Assembly (NCBI GenBank): GCA_002353935.1
Contig: DEKP01000022.1
Span: 12,991 to 76,990, forward strand
Source of the DNA: Ruminococcaceae bacterium UBA2719
GTDB lineage: Bacteria > Bacillota > Clostridia > Oscillospirales > Acutalibacteraceae
Length of the DNA stretch: 64,000 nt
Reading direction: 5' to 3'
Position 1 is the stretch's first letter, and the number at the start of each line of letters is the position of its first letter. Both the position numbers and the translations under genes were made by a program. This document shows, piece by piece, positions 28,030 through 37,400 of this stretch. Below the pieces are notes generated by a model. That model was not told the origin of the DNA. It was given only the letters and a program-made list of their open reading frames with translations, and ran no database searches.

Positions 28030-29223
28030 ATGAGTAAAACAAAAGAATTTGCAAAACATTTAAAAGAACTCAATATTGAGAATATGTTTGAAAACGACTT
28101 TTTTCTTACCTGGGATAAAACAGACGATGAGATTGAGGCTGTTTTTACAGTAGCACAGGCTCTGCGTGATTTAAGAGAACGCAATATTTCAACAAGAATT
28201 TTTGATTCAGGTCTTGCTGTTTCCAATTTTAGAGATAACTCTACAAGGACGAGGTTTTCATTTGCATCTGCGTGCAATATGTTGGGACTTGAGGTCCAGG
28301 ACCTCGACGAGAGCAAAAGTCAGATAGCTCACGGAGAAACCGTTAGAGAAACCGCTAATATGATTTCGTTTATGGCAGATGTGATAGGTATCAGAGATGA
28401 TATGTATATCGGCAAGGGCCATGCTTATCAAAAGACTGTTTCGGACGCTGTCAAAGAAGGGTATGAGGACGGCGTTTTGGAACAAAAGCCGACGCTTGTA
28501 AATTTGCAGTGCGATATTGATCATCCTACTCAGTGTATGTCGGATATTTTGCATGTTATAAACGAGTTTGGTTCTGTAGAAAATCTAAAAGGGAAAAAAG
28601 TGGCCATGACATGGGCATATTCTCCGTCATACGGAAAGCCGTTATCGGTTCCGCAGGGGGTTGTAGGACTGTTTACACGTTTTGGTATGGACGTTGTTTT
28701 GGCACACCCTAAAGGTTACGATATTATGCCCGATGTAGAAGAGGTAGCAAAGAAAAATGCTGAAAAAACAGGTGGCTCTTTTACAAAAACAAACGACATG
28801 AAAGAAGCGTTCAAAGACGCTGATATAGTATATCCAAAGAGCTGGGCGTCTTTCTCTGCTATGCAGGAAAGAACCGAGTTGTATGCAAAGGGCGATATGG
28901 ACGGAATAGATGTGCTGGAAAAGAAACTCTTAAAAGAGAACGCTCAACACAAAGACTGGGAATGCACTGAGGATATGATGAGCCTTACAAAAGGCGGTAA
29001 AGCGCTGTATTTGCACTGCTTGCCGGCTGATATTTCAAAAGTCAGTTGTAAAGAGGGTGAGGTATCGGATACTGTGTTTGACAGATACCGTAAGCCGCTG
29101 TATAAACAGGCGTCGTATAAGCCGTATATAATCGCAGCTATGATTTTTCTCGCTAAGGTTAAGGATCCTGCAAAAGCTTTGGAAAAATTAGAGGAAGAGG
29201 CGAATAGGCGCAAGAAAAATTAA
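28030..29223 (+). CDS. ygeW: YgeW knotted carbamoyltransferase
   Basis: A 397-residue aspartate/ornithine carbamoyltransferase-fold protein of the YgeW type. The carbamoyl-phosphate site DNSTRTRFSFAS, HPTQCMSD and HCLPAD are present. In purine-degrading clusters it likely runs in the phosphorolytic direction, moving a carbamoyl group from a ureido intermediate to phosphate and so yielding carbamoyl phosphate and, through a carbamate kinase elsewhere, ATP. Start ATG 28030 is preferred (AGGAG, MSKTKEF); an in-frame ATG at 28006 lies inside ygeY. Confidence 0.93.
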   Translation: MSKTKEFAKHLKELNIENMFENDFFLTWDKTDDEIEAVFTVAQALRDLRERNISTRIFDSGLAVSNFRDNSTRTRFSFASACNMLGLEVQDLDESKSQIAHGETVRETANMISFMADVIGIRDDMYIGKGHAYQKTVSDAVKEGYEDGVLEQKPTLVNLQCDIDHPTQCMSDILHVINEFGSVENLKGKKVAMTWAYSPSYGKPLSVPQGVVGLFTRFGMDVVLAHPKGYDIMPDVEEVAKKNAEKTGGSFTKTNDMKEAFKDADIVYPKSWASFSAMQERTELYAKGDMDGIDVLEKKLLKENAQHKDWECTEDMMSLTKGGKALYLHCLPADISKVSCKEGEVSDTVFDRYRKPLYKQASYKPYIIAAMIFLAKVKDPAKALEKLEEEANRRKKN

Positions 29224-29268
29224 GGCGCTGCCGCGCAATCCGCGCACTAAGATTTGCGGTATTGCCTT
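29222..29268 (+). promoter_or_regulatory. Intercistronic hairpin between ygeW and the alcohol dehydrogenase
   Basis: AAGGC...GCCTT outer pairs and CCGCGCAATC with GATTTGCGG inside make a GC-rich hairpin. No T run follows, so it is more likely an RNA-stabilising or processing element than a terminator. The outer arm overlaps the ygeW stop. Confidence 0.5.
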
Positions 29269-29300
29269 AAGTGTATAAATATTTTAAACCAGAGGAATTT

Positions 29301-30467
29301 ATGTTAGGAAATTTTAGTTACCACAACCCGACAAAACTTTATTTTGGAGATGATTCGCTGAAATTCTTAAACGATGAGCTGAAAAATTACGGAGATAATG
29401 TTTTGCTTGTTTACGGAGGCGGCTCAATCAAGAAAAACGGCATCTATGACAGTGTTGTAGAAATTTTAAAATCAAACGGCAAGAACATATTTGAGGATGC
29501 CGGGGTTATGCCTAATCCGACTGTTGAAAAGCTTTATGAGGGAGTAGAAATTGCTCGAAAAAACAAGGTAGACTTGATCCTTGCAGTGGGCGGAGGATCT
29601 TGCTGTGATTATGCAAAGGCAGTAGCTGTTTCCGCTAACTGTAATGAAGATCCGTGGCAGAAATATTACATTAGGTTTGAAGAGCCTGATTGTGAGATCA
29701 TTCCCGTTGGATGTGTTCTTACTATGGTTGGCACGGGTTCTGAGATGAACGGCGGATCGGTTATAACAAATCACAAGGAAAAACTCAAGATAGGCCACGT
29801 TTTTGGTGATGACGTAATGCCGAAATTTTCTATTCTTAATCCCAAATTCACATTTAGTTTGCCAAAGTATCAAATGGTAGCTGGATGCTATGATACGTTT
29901 AATCATATTTGCGAGCAGTATTTTTCGGATGATGATGACAATACAAGCGATTATTTAAGCGAAGGGCTTATGCGCTCTTTGATAAAATCCAGCCGCGATG
30001 CTGTTGTGAATCCTGAAAATTACGAAGCGCGCAGCAATATTATGTGGACAGCAACATGGGCTCTTAACACTTTGGTTGCCAAAGGAAAGAGTACAGACTG
30101 GATGGTGCATATGCTGGGCCAGGCAGTCGGTGCATATACCGATGCTACTCATGGTATGACGCTTTCCGCTGTTTCGCTTGCATATTACCGATATATTATG
30201 CCGTATGGAATCAAAAAATTTGTTCGTTTTGCGACTGAGGTCTGGAAAATAAATCCTGACGGCAAAAATGATGAACAAATTGCAAATGAAGGTTTGAAAG
30301 CTATGGAAGCTTGGATGAAAGAGCTTTCTCTTGTTCTGAAGCTTGGCGATCTTGGCGTTAGCGAAGAGATGATAAACGGTATAGCGGACGCAACGATTCT
30401 TCTGAACGGCGGCTATAAAAAATTTGATAAAAACGACGTTATCAACGTACTAAGAGCAAGCTTATGA
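29301..30467 (+). CDS. Iron-containing alcohol dehydrogenase
   Basis: A 388-residue group III (Fe-dependent) NAD(P)H alcohol dehydrogenase, close to the butanol dehydrogenase (BdhA/YqhD) branch. GGGSCCDYAKA and GTGSEMNGG bind the nucleotide, and DTFNHICEQYF with HMLGQAVGAYTDATHG supply iron ligands. ATG 29301 sits behind AGAGGAA; the frame opens 10 codons earlier. It lies downstream of ygeY-ygeW in the same orientation, separated by a hairpin. It could use an aldehyde from the pathway or simply re-oxidise NAD(P)H; the substrate is unknown. Confidence 0.9.
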   Translation: MLGNFSYHNPTKLYFGDDSLKFLNDELKNYGDNVLLVYGGGSIKKNGIYDSVVEILKSNGKNIFEDAGVMPNPTVEKLYEGVEIARKNKVDLILAVGGGSCCDYAKAVAVSANCNEDPWQKYYIRFEEPDCEIIPVGCVLTMVGTGSEMNGGSVITNHKEKLKIGHVFGDDVMPKFSILNPKFTFSLPKYQMVAGCYDTFNHICEQYFSDDDDNTSDYLSEGLMRSLIKSSRDAVVNPENYEARSNIMWTATWALNTLVAKGKSTDWMVHMLGQAVGAYTDATHGMTLSAVSLAYYRYIMPYGIKKFVRFATEVWKINPDGKNDEQIANEGLKAMEAWMKELSLVLKLGDLGVSEEMINGIADATILLNGGYKKFDKNDVINVLRASL

Positions 30468-30535
30468 TTTAATGATGCAAAGTGTATAAAGTGAAAATAA
30501 CGCTAAACGAGTGGGTTTATCGTTATAGCAAACAA

Positions 30536-30585
30536 AAAATCCCTGTGGCAGTTTGATTTTGCCGTAGGGATTTTGATTTTTATAA
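30536..30585. terminator. Bidirectional terminator
   Basis: AAAATCCCT-GGCA pairs with TGCC-AGGGATTTT (GT/GT internal mismatch). A GATTTTT run follows on the plus strand and a TTTTTTG run on the minus strand, serving the dehydrogenase and guanine deaminase genes. Confidence 0.82.
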
Positions 30586-30642
30586 AGAAATTTGACACTG
30601 TTTATTTTATCGAAATCATTAAAGGTCATAGACATCAAATTC

Positions 30643-31956
30643 TTAAAATATTTTTTGTCCATTACAGTATTTTGCGTATATTCCCTTTGTATCAGCTGAA
30701 AGATATACAGCGCGTTCAAGCCTTTGACGTGCGCTAAGTTTTTGAGGATGAGGCAAATCATTGTCATCAATAACAACAGCGTCAAAATCGTATCCGTTTT
30801 CAAACGAGCCAACATTTCCGAAAAATTTTCCGCCGCCTTTTGTAGCCATATAAAACGCTTCTTCAAAGGTTAGCGGGGTGCTGGTTTGATCACAAAGTCT
30901 GTAGTATAGCTTAGATACGCTTATTGCGTCTACCATAGCCTTGAATATAGATTCGCTTTGACCTCCGGCTACATCGCTTCCAAGACCTATATTGATATTT
31001 TTATCCAGATATTTTCTGATTGGAGCAATTCCTGACGATATATTCATATTAGAGGCCGGACAGTGGGCTATAAAAACGCCGTTATCTTTTATTTTTTCTA
31101 CTTCTTCATCTGTAGAATAAACGCAGTGTGCCATTATTGTCTTAACGCCATTCCCAAACAGACCGTAACTGTCGTATACGTCGCCGTAGAATTTGCTGTC
31201 CGGATATAGATCTTTTACCCATTTTATCTCATCCGGATTTTCAGATAGGTGAGACTGTACCGGAATTGAATAGCGCTTTTGAATTTTGCTTAGCTTTTCA
31301 AACAGCTCTTTTGAGCAGCTTGGGACAAATCTGGGGGTTAGAATCGGAAAAGTTCTTTTGAATTTTCCTTCTGCTTCATTTAGCCAGTTCAGGGTATCTT
31401 CATAAGACTTTTCGGCACTTTGTTCACGCAGGGTATCCGGCGCATTTTGATCCATATTTACTTTGCCGATAAAAGTAATCAAACCGCTATCTTCCATAAG
31501 CTGCATAAGAATTTTTGTCGTATCCTTATGAACGGTAGAAAAAATGCAGGCTCTGGTAGTAGCTGAGTTTTTCATTTGATTACAAAATATCGAATACGCT
31601 TTTCTTGCGTATTCTTCATCACAATATTTAGCTTCTTCTAAAAAAGCCTGCCTATCAAGCCACTGTATAAGCTCAAGGTCCATTCCTAAGCCGCGATAAG
31701 CGTATTGGGGTGCATGAATATGCAGATCCATAAGCCCCGGTATAATCAGTCGATCCCTATAATCAAATAAAGGATATTGACTGTATATTTTAGGTAGAGT
31801 ATCGAACACACCGGCGCATTTTTTATTTATACAGACGACATAATTGTTTTCGTGCACGCTGATTTCTTTTAAATTTTTGCTGTAGCATATATTACCTTTT
31901 AATACAAAATTATCCAAAACAAATTCACCAAATCTAATTATATATTGTAGTTTCAT
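30643..31956 (-). CDS. guaD: Guanine deaminase
   Basis: A 437-residue amidohydrolase. The motif MDLHIHAPQYAYRGLG, then QSHLSENPDE, MAHCVYS and GLGSDVAGG match bacterial guanine deaminases, which convert guanine to xanthine with release of ammonia. Placement between the ygeYW operon and a purine-type importer fits the feeding of imported guanine into catabolism. Start is ATG 31956 (MKLQYI); ATG 31965 is possible. The predicted transcription start near 31970 would leave only 5-14 nt of leader and no clear Shine-Dalgarno site. Confidence 0.88.
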   Translation of the reverse strand: MKLQYIIRFGEFVLDNFVLKGNICYSKNLKEISVHENNYVVCINKKCAGVFDTLPKIYSQYPLFDYRDRLIIPGLMDLHIHAPQYAYRGLGMDLELIQWLDRQAFLEEAKYCDEEYARKAYSIFCNQMKNSATTRACIFSTVHKDTTKILMQLMEDSGLITFIGKVNMDQNAPDTLREQSAEKSYEDTLNWLNEAEGKFKRTFPILTPRFVPSCSKELFEKLSKIQKRYSIPVQSHLSENPDEIKWVKDLYPDSKFYGDVYDSYGLFGNGVKTIMAHCVYSTDEEVEKIKDNGVFIAHCPASNMNISSGIAPIRKYLDKNINIGLGSDVAGGQSESIFKAMVDAISVSKLYYRLCDQTSTPLTFEEAFYMATKGGGKFFGNVGSFENGYDFDAVVIDDNDLPHPQKLSARQRLERAVYLSADTKGIYAKYCNGQKIF

Positions 31957-31976
31957 TATATTCATTTCTAATTCTG

Positions 31977-32005
31977 ATAATATCACAAAATCAGCACTTT
32001 TTCAA
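31977..32005 (-). promoter_or_regulatory. Promoter of guaD
   Basis: Minus strand TTGAAA (32005-32000), 17 bp, TATTAT (31982-31977). Confidence 0.55.
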
Positions 32006-32157
32006 CAACGAAACCCCGGGTGAATAAAGTATAATTTTTCATGCAAAAGCAATAGAATTTTCACTCTCGGAAAAATTTTTTGAAAGATTTTGTGTTTTTA
32101 TAAAAAATCAACAAAAATCAATGTTTAACATTGCGCTAATTTTAACAATATCTTGAG

Positions 32158-32186
32158 TTGCGGAAAGGGCTAAAAAAAGGTATAAT
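32158..32186 (+). promoter_or_regulatory. Promoter of the BMP transporter operon
   Basis: TTGCGG (32158-32163), 17 bp, TATAAT (32181-32186). The 80-nt leader does not show the purine riboswitch consensus. The rest of the 31987-32157 gap holds the guaD promoter and AT-rich sequence. Confidence 0.5.
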
Positions 32187-32273
32187 TTATACTGTTGAAA
32201 ACGTGAAAAGCTGTAAAATTCGCGTAAGCAACGCATATTTCTTCAAAGGAATAATTTTAAGGAGGAAAAATTA

Positions 32274-33527
32274 ATGAAGAAAATTATTGCACTTATTGTT
32301 GCTGTAATGCTTGTAGTTAGTTTGGCTGCATGCGGCAATACTACAGACGCAACAAAGGATCAGGCAGCTAAAACTGCTAATTCTGACTTCAAAGTAGGCG
32401 TAATTCTTGTCGGCGATGAAAACGAAGGCTATACTTATGCTCATATTGAAGGTATCAAAGAGGCTGCCAAGAAATTAGGTATTGCTGATAATCAAATTAT
32501 CTGGAAATATTCTATTCCTGAAGATGAGACCTGCTATGATACAGCAGCTGACTTGGCTGATCAGGGCTGTTCTCTTATCATATCTAACTCTTACGGTCAT
32601 CAGTCTTACACACAGCAGGCCGCTGAAGAGTATCCTAATATTCAGTTCGTTGCTATGACAGGTGATACAGCAAAGGCTACCAACCTTAAAAACTTCTCAA
32701 ACGCATTTACCAGAGTATATGAGTCAAGATACGTATCCGGTGTTGTTGCCGGTATGAAGATTAAAGAACTCAAAGACGGCGGCAAGCTAACTGATAAAAA
32801 TTTTGACTCTGACGGTAATGTTAAGGTTGGTTATGTAGGTGCTTATCCATATGCAGAGGTTGTATCCGGATATACAGCATTCTTCCTTGGTATCCGTTCG
32901 GTATATCCCGAGGCTTCTATGGAAGTTCAGTATACGAACTCTTGGTTTGATATTACAGCCGAAGGCGAGGCTGCTAACGCGCTTCTTTCAAACGGCTGCG
33001 TAATCATCGGACAGCATGCTGACTCAACAGGTGCTCCTGCTGCTGTTCAGGCTGCTTTAGAGTCCGGCAAGGTTTGCTACTCGGTTGGTTACAACGTAGA
33101 CATGCTTTCAGTTGCTCCCGATGCAGCTTTAACATCAGCAACAAATGTATGGTCTGTTTATTATGAATATGCTCTCGGCACAGCTATGAAGGGCGACAAA
33201 GTTGATACAAACTGGGCAGAAGGTTATGAGAAGGGTGCAGTTGCTATAACAGATCTCGGTAAATCTGTTGCAAAGGGTACAGCTGAAAAGGTTGAAGAAG
33301 TTGAAAGCGCTATTAAGTCCGGTACACTCAATGTATTTGATACGTCAAAATTCACAGTTGGCGGCAAAGAGGTTACATCAGCTTTCGCTACAGATACAGA
33401 CGGTGACTTTACTCCGGACACTGACGAGGCTGTATTTGACGGCTATTATCATGAATCATACTTCCAGTCAGCTCCTTCGTTCCAGTTAAGAATTGACGGG
33501 ATCAAAGAGCTCAACAACGATCAGTAA
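32274..33527 (+). CDS. BMP family substrate-binding lipoprotein
   Basis: A 417-residue periplasmic-binding-type lipoprotein of the BmpA/PnrA family, which binds purine nucleosides and related compounds. A signal peptide of about 19 residues ends in the lipobox LAAC with Cys20 lipidated, followed by a flexible Thr/Asp/Lys stretch. DFKVGVILVGDENEGYTYAH and ADQGCSLIISNSYGH are typical of the first lobe. AGGAGG precedes the ATG. It is the first gene of an ABC importer operon, and the large hairpin after it may raise its mRNA level over the other subunits. The guanine and 8-oxoguanine deaminase genes around it favour purine uptake. Confidence 0.92.
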   Translation: MKKIIALIVAVMLVVSLAACGNTTDATKDQAAKTANSDFKVGVILVGDENEGYTYAHIEGIKEAAKKLGIADNQIIWKYSIPEDETCYDTAADLADQGCSLIISNSYGHQSYTQQAAEEYPNIQFVAMTGDTAKATNLKNFSNAFTRVYESRYVSGVVAGMKIKELKDGGKLTDKNFDSDGNVKVGYVGAYPYAEVVSGYTAFFLGIRSVYPEASMEVQYTNSWFDITAEGEAANALLSNGCVIIGQHADSTGAPAAVQAALESGKVCYSVGYNVDMLSVAPDAALTSATNVWSVYYEYALGTAMKGDKVDTNWAEGYEKGAVAITDLGKSVAKGTAEKVEEVESAIKSGTLNVFDTSKFTVGGKEVTSAFATDTDGDFTPDTDEAVFDGYYHESYFQSAPSFQLRIDGIKELNNDQ

Positions 33528-33546
33528 TTCGTTTAAAATATCTTTC

Positions 33547-33575
33547 AAAGGGAAGTCGAAAATCGGCTTCCCTTT
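33547..33575 (+). promoter_or_regulatory. Intercistronic hairpin after the binding-protein gene
   Basis: AAAGGGAAG-TCGA pairs with TCG-CTTCCCTTT. Without a direct T run it is probably a partial terminator or 3'-end stabiliser, common after binding-protein genes. Confidence 0.6.
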
Positions 33576-33723
33576 GCGAGTTTATTTAAGTTTATTGTTA
33601 TAAATTATTATTTTGTTTTGATTAAAAAATAACGCCTATAATTTTTGTTTAACCATATAAAAAGTAAGCTTTGGACGTTTCTTTTTGCTCAAAACACTAT
33701 TAAAAAATGAGGGGTGACTTGAT

Positions 33724-35277
33724 TTGAATAACGATGTAGCTGTAAGTATGCAGAACATCACAAAAGCCTTTGGAACAAAGGTTGTTGCAAATGACGATGT
33801 TTCTCTTGATGTAAAAAAGGGCGAGATACTTGCTCTTTTGGGAGAAAATGGTTCAGGGAAAACAACGTTGATGAACATGCTTTCAGGTATTTATCATCCT
33901 GATTCGGGTAAGATTTTTGTTAATTCACAAGAGGCGGTTATACGTTCGCCTAAAGATGCGTATGATCTGGGTATTGGAATGATACATCAGCACTTTAAGC
34001 TTGTTGATATTTTCACTGCTACAGAAAATATTGCGCTTGGAATGAAGAAGGATGTTTCCGGTTCTAACAAAGAGATTGCAAAAGGCATAAAAGATATTTG
34101 CGATAGATACGGATTTGATGTTGATCCCAATCAAAAAGTTTATAATATGAGCGTTTCTCAGAAACAGACGCTTGAGATAGTAAAGACCTTGTATCGAGGA
34201 GCTAATATTCTTATTCTTGATGAGCCTACCGCAGTGCTTACGCCTCAAGAAACCGAAAAACTGTTTTCCGTACTTATTAATATGAAAAAAGACGGAAAAT
34301 CAATTATAATTATTACTCATAAGTTAAATGAAGTTCTCGCAATTTCCGACAGGGTTTCAATACTTCGAAAAGGCAAATATATCTGTACAATTGATACAAA
34401 AGAAGCTACTGTCATGTCGCTTACGGAGGCTATGGTAGGGCAAAAGGTTGAGCTCAATATTGAGCGCAATAATGTAAAAAACAAAGAAGAACGTCTTATA
34501 ATAGAACATTTAACTTGTTTAAATAAATATGGCACAAAGGCGCTTGACGATGTTACCTTTACGGCTTATGGCGGAGAAATCCTCGGAATAGCCGGAATAT
34601 CAGGTTCGGGACAAAAGGAATTGCTTGAATCTATCAGCGGTTTACATCCGGCAGAAGAAGGCAGTTCTGTTATATATGTAAAGCCTGAAACAAAAGAAAA
34701 AACTCAGCTTATCGGAAAAACGGTAAAACAAATAAGAGATTTGGGCGTTGCAATGTCTTTCGTTCCCGAGGACAGACTTGGAATGGGTCTTGTAGCCACA
34801 ATGGGTATGGCCGATAACATGATGCTTAAGAGCTATAAAGATAACCGTTTTATGTTTACTTCCCGCAGAGATTCCAGAAAACTTGCCGAAAAGAAAAAAG
34901 AAGAGCTGGAAGTTGTTACACCAAGCATCTATACCGCAGTAAAAAAACTATCCGGCGGAAATGTTCAAAAAGTTTTGGTCGGAAGAGAAATTTCATCTGA
35001 TCCCAACTTGTTTTTAGCAGCTTATGCAGTCAGAGGACTTGATATAAACACCTCGTACACGATTTATAATCTTTTAAATGAGCGCAAAGAAAACGGTTGT
35101 GCGGTTATATATGTTGGTGAAGATTTGGACGTGTTGCTTGCACTTTGTGACAGAATCATTGTGCTTTGTGCCGGCAAGCTAAACGGTATAGTAGATGCGC
35201 GTACGGCTACTAAAGAAGAAATAGGAATGATGATGACTCATCTAAATGAGGAGGGTGAAGAAGATGGCAACAGTTGA
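33724..35277 (+). CDS. BMP-type ABC transporter, duplicated ATPase subunit
   Basis: A 517-residue protein with two ABC domains in one chain, as in YufO/RbsA-type importers. Domain 1 is complete: Walker A GENGSGKTT, Walker B LILDEPTAVLTP, H-loop ITHKL. Domain 2 has the degenerate Walker A GISGSGQKE, the signature LSGGNVQK and FLAAYAVRGLD where relatives have a PTRGLD segment. It starts at TTG 33724 with GAGGGGTGA upstream. Its end overlaps the first permease gene by 14 bp. It energises import of nucleosides or purine bases with the neighbouring subunits. Confidence 0.92.
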   Translation: MNNDVAVSMQNITKAFGTKVVANDDVSLDVKKGEILALLGENGSGKTTLMNMLSGIYHPDSGKIFVNSQEAVIRSPKDAYDLGIGMIHQHFKLVDIFTATENIALGMKKDVSGSNKEIAKGIKDICDRYGFDVDPNQKVYNMSVSQKQTLEIVKTLYRGANILILDEPTAVLTPQETEKLFSVLINMKKDGKSIIIITHKLNEVLAISDRVSILRKGKYICTIDTKEATVMSLTEAMVGQKVELNIERNNVKNKEERLIIEHLTCLNKYGTKALDDVTFTAYGGEILGIAGISGSGQKELLESISGLHPAEEGSSVIYVKPETKEKTQLIGKTVKQIRDLGVAMSFVPEDRLGMGLVATMGMADNMMLKSYKDNRFMFTSRRDSRKLAEKKKEELEVVTPSIYTAVKKLSGGNVQKVLVGREISSDPNLFLAAYAVRGLDINTSYTIYNLLNERKENGCAVIYVGEDLDVLLALCDRIIVLCAGKLNGIVDARTATKEEIGMMMTHLNEEGEEDGNS

Positions 35278-36388
35278 ATACAACAAAAAAGAAGCTTTTG
35301 TCAGAGCTTCACTTCGTGATTCTATACCGAGATACAAGGCGCTTTTAATCCGCCTTTGTGCTGTAGTGATTTCGTTGATTATATGTGCGTTTTTGATTTA
35401 TTCTATAACAAAAATAAATCCGCTGAAGGTTTATCAGGCGATGTTCGAGGGAGCGTTTGGCTCGGTTCGAAGATCGTGGATTACAGTCAGAGATACAATG
35501 ATGCTTTTGTGCATTGCTGTCGGACTTGCACCTGCTTTTAAGATGAAGTTCTGGAACACCGGTGCTGAGGGTCAGATTTTAGTTGGCGGTATAACAACAG
35601 CGGCGTGTATGATTTATCTTAAGAGTTTGCCGACGTGGTTGTTGTTTATATGCATGATAGTTTCTTCTTGTGTTGCGGGAGCATTATGGGGGCTTTTGCC
35701 TGCTTTCTTCAAGGCTAAATGGAATACTAATGAAATTTTATTTACGCTTATGATGAACTATGTTGCAATTCAGCTGACTTCGTTTTTCGTAGCGCTGTGG
35801 GAAAATCCTTACGGATCCAATACCGTTGGAGTGATAAATCAGACCGGTCATGAAGGCTGGCTTGGATATATGTTTGGTGACAATATGTTGTTTGGGCAAG
35901 AATACAGTCTTAATGTAATAATAGTAATGACACTTACGGTCTTGATGTTTGTTTATCTAAAATATTCAAAGCACGGATACGAGATCGCAGTTATAGGAGA
36001 TTCGCAAAATACGGCTCGTTATTCTGGAATTTCGGTAAACAAAGTAATAATTCGTACAATGCTCATTTCCGGAGCAGTTTGCGGACTTTCGGGCTTTTTG
36101 GCAGTATCGGGAGCAAGTCACACAATTTCAACATCAACGGCAGGCGGAAGAGGATTTACAGCTATTATCGTTGCCTGGCTTGCAAAGTTTAATACATTTA
36201 CCATGATAGCTATTTCTGTTTTGATTGTATTTTTGGAGAAAGGCGCAGTTGAAATTGCATCTCAGTATAACCTAAACGACTATGTATCGAGTATGATTAC
36301 CGGTATTATACTGTTTTTTATTTTAGGTTCGGAATTCTTTATAAGATACAAACTTATTTTCCGCAAACGTAATAAGGAGGTACAGTAA
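35264..36388 (+). CDS. BMP-type ABC transporter permease 1
   Basis: A 374-residue integral membrane protein of the branched-chain amino acid/ribose permease superfamily (YufP type), with about 9-10 hydrophobic segments. KMKFWNTGAEGQILVGG is the conserved cytoplasmic loop, and YSGISVNKVIIRTMLISGA is the region that meets the ATPase. ATG 35264 is chosen because GGAGGGTGAAG precedes it; the frame is open 6 codons further upstream. It is translationally coupled to the ATPase gene (overlap) and to permease 2 (TAATG). Confidence 0.92.
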   Translation: MATVEYNKKEAFVRASLRDSIPRYKALLIRLCAVVISLIICAFLIYSITKINPLKVYQAMFEGAFGSVRRSWITVRDTMMLLCIAVGLAPAFKMKFWNTGAEGQILVGGITTAACMIYLKSLPTWLLFICMIVSSCVAGALWGLLPAFFKAKWNTNEILFTLMMNYVAIQLTSFFVALWENPYGSNTVGVINQTGHEGWLGYMFGDNMLFGQEYSLNVIIVMTLTVLMFVYLKYSKHGYEIAVIGDSQNTARYSGISVNKVIIRTMLISGAVCGLSGFLAVSGASHTISTSTAGGRGFTAIIVAWLAKFNTFTMIAISVLIVFLEKGAVEIASQYNLNDYVSSMITGIILFFILGSEFFIRYKLIFRKRNKEVQ

Positions 36389-37371
36389 TGGCAGGTTTTA
36401 TCTCTTTGTTTCAAGCGGCAGTTGTATTTGGAACAGTCATTATGTTTGGTGCTGTCGGCGAAATTATAACAGAAAAATCAGGCAACCTTAACTTAGGCGT
36501 TCCGGGAATTATGTATCTTGGCGGTATTGCGAGTTTAGCAGGAGTTTTCTTCTATGAAAGTTCAACCGAGAATCCTAATAAATTCTTATGCATAATTATT
36601 GCCTTGCTGTGTGGTTTTGCTGCTTCTGCATTTGGCGGACTGATTTATAGCTTTTTGACAATTACCCTCAGAGCAAATCAGAACGTAACCGGTCTTACAC
36701 TTACTATTTTCGGTTCGGGCGTAGCTAACTTTTTCGGCGGTTCATTAAACAAGCTTGCCGGCGGTGTCGGCCAGATTTCGGTAGCTGCAACATCGAGTGC
36801 ATTTAGAACGAGCATTCCCGGACTTTCAAAATTAGGCGCTGTAGGCAAGTTGTTCTTTTCCTATGGGTGGCTTGCGTATGTTGCGATTGCGGTTGCTATA
36901 ATTTGTCAGTGGTATTTAAAGCGCACTCGCTCAGGACTTAATCTTCGCGCTGTCGGAGAAAATCCGGCGACAGCAGACGCTGCAGGTATAAATGTAAAAG
37001 CGTATAAGTATGTCGCTACCTGCGTTGGAGCAGGTATATCGGGACTTGGCGGAGTGTTCTATGTAATGGACTATACAAAAGGAACATGGTCAAATGACGG
37101 TACGATTGAAAACCTTGGATGGTTGGCTGTCGCTTTGGTAATATTTACAACATGGCGTCCGAAAAATGCTATCTGGGGAGCCTATTTGTTCGGTATCTTA
37201 TATTGGGCATATTTTTATATCGGCGGACTAACACGTTCTTCACAAGAGATATTCAAGATGTTACCGTATATAGTAACTATTATTGTTTTGATAGTAATTT
37301 CTCTTAGAAAGAAAAAAGAAAATCAACCTCCCCAGGCATTGGGTCTGGCTTATTTCAGAGAAGAACGTTAA
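36388..37371 (+). CDS. BMP-type ABC transporter permease 2
   Basis: A 327-residue membrane protein of the YufQ type with about 8-9 hydrophobic segments. EKSGNLNLGVPGIMYLG and LRAVGENPATADAAGINV are the conserved loop motifs of this permease family. GGAGGT precedes the ATG, which overlaps the stop of permease 1. With permease 1, the double ATPase and the lipoprotein it completes a four-gene importer. An 8-oxoguanine deaminase-like gene follows after 83 bp with a hairpin between them. Confidence 0.92.
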   Translation: MAGFISLFQAAVVFGTVIMFGAVGEIITEKSGNLNLGVPGIMYLGGIASLAGVFFYESSTENPNKFLCIIIALLCGFAASAFGGLIYSFLTITLRANQNVTGLTLTIFGSGVANFFGGSLNKLAGGVGQISVAATSSAFRTSIPGLSKLGAVGKLFFSYGWLAYVAIAVAIICQWYLKRTRSGLNLRAVGENPATADAAGINVKAYKYVATCVGAGISGLGGVFYVMDYTKGTWSNDGTIENLGWLAVALVIFTTWRPKNAIWGAYLFGILYWAYFYIGGLTRSSQEIFKMLPYIVTIIVLIVISLRKKKENQPPQALGLAYFREER

Positions 37372-37400
37372 ATTTTGGTTATAAATCATAATAAAAATAT

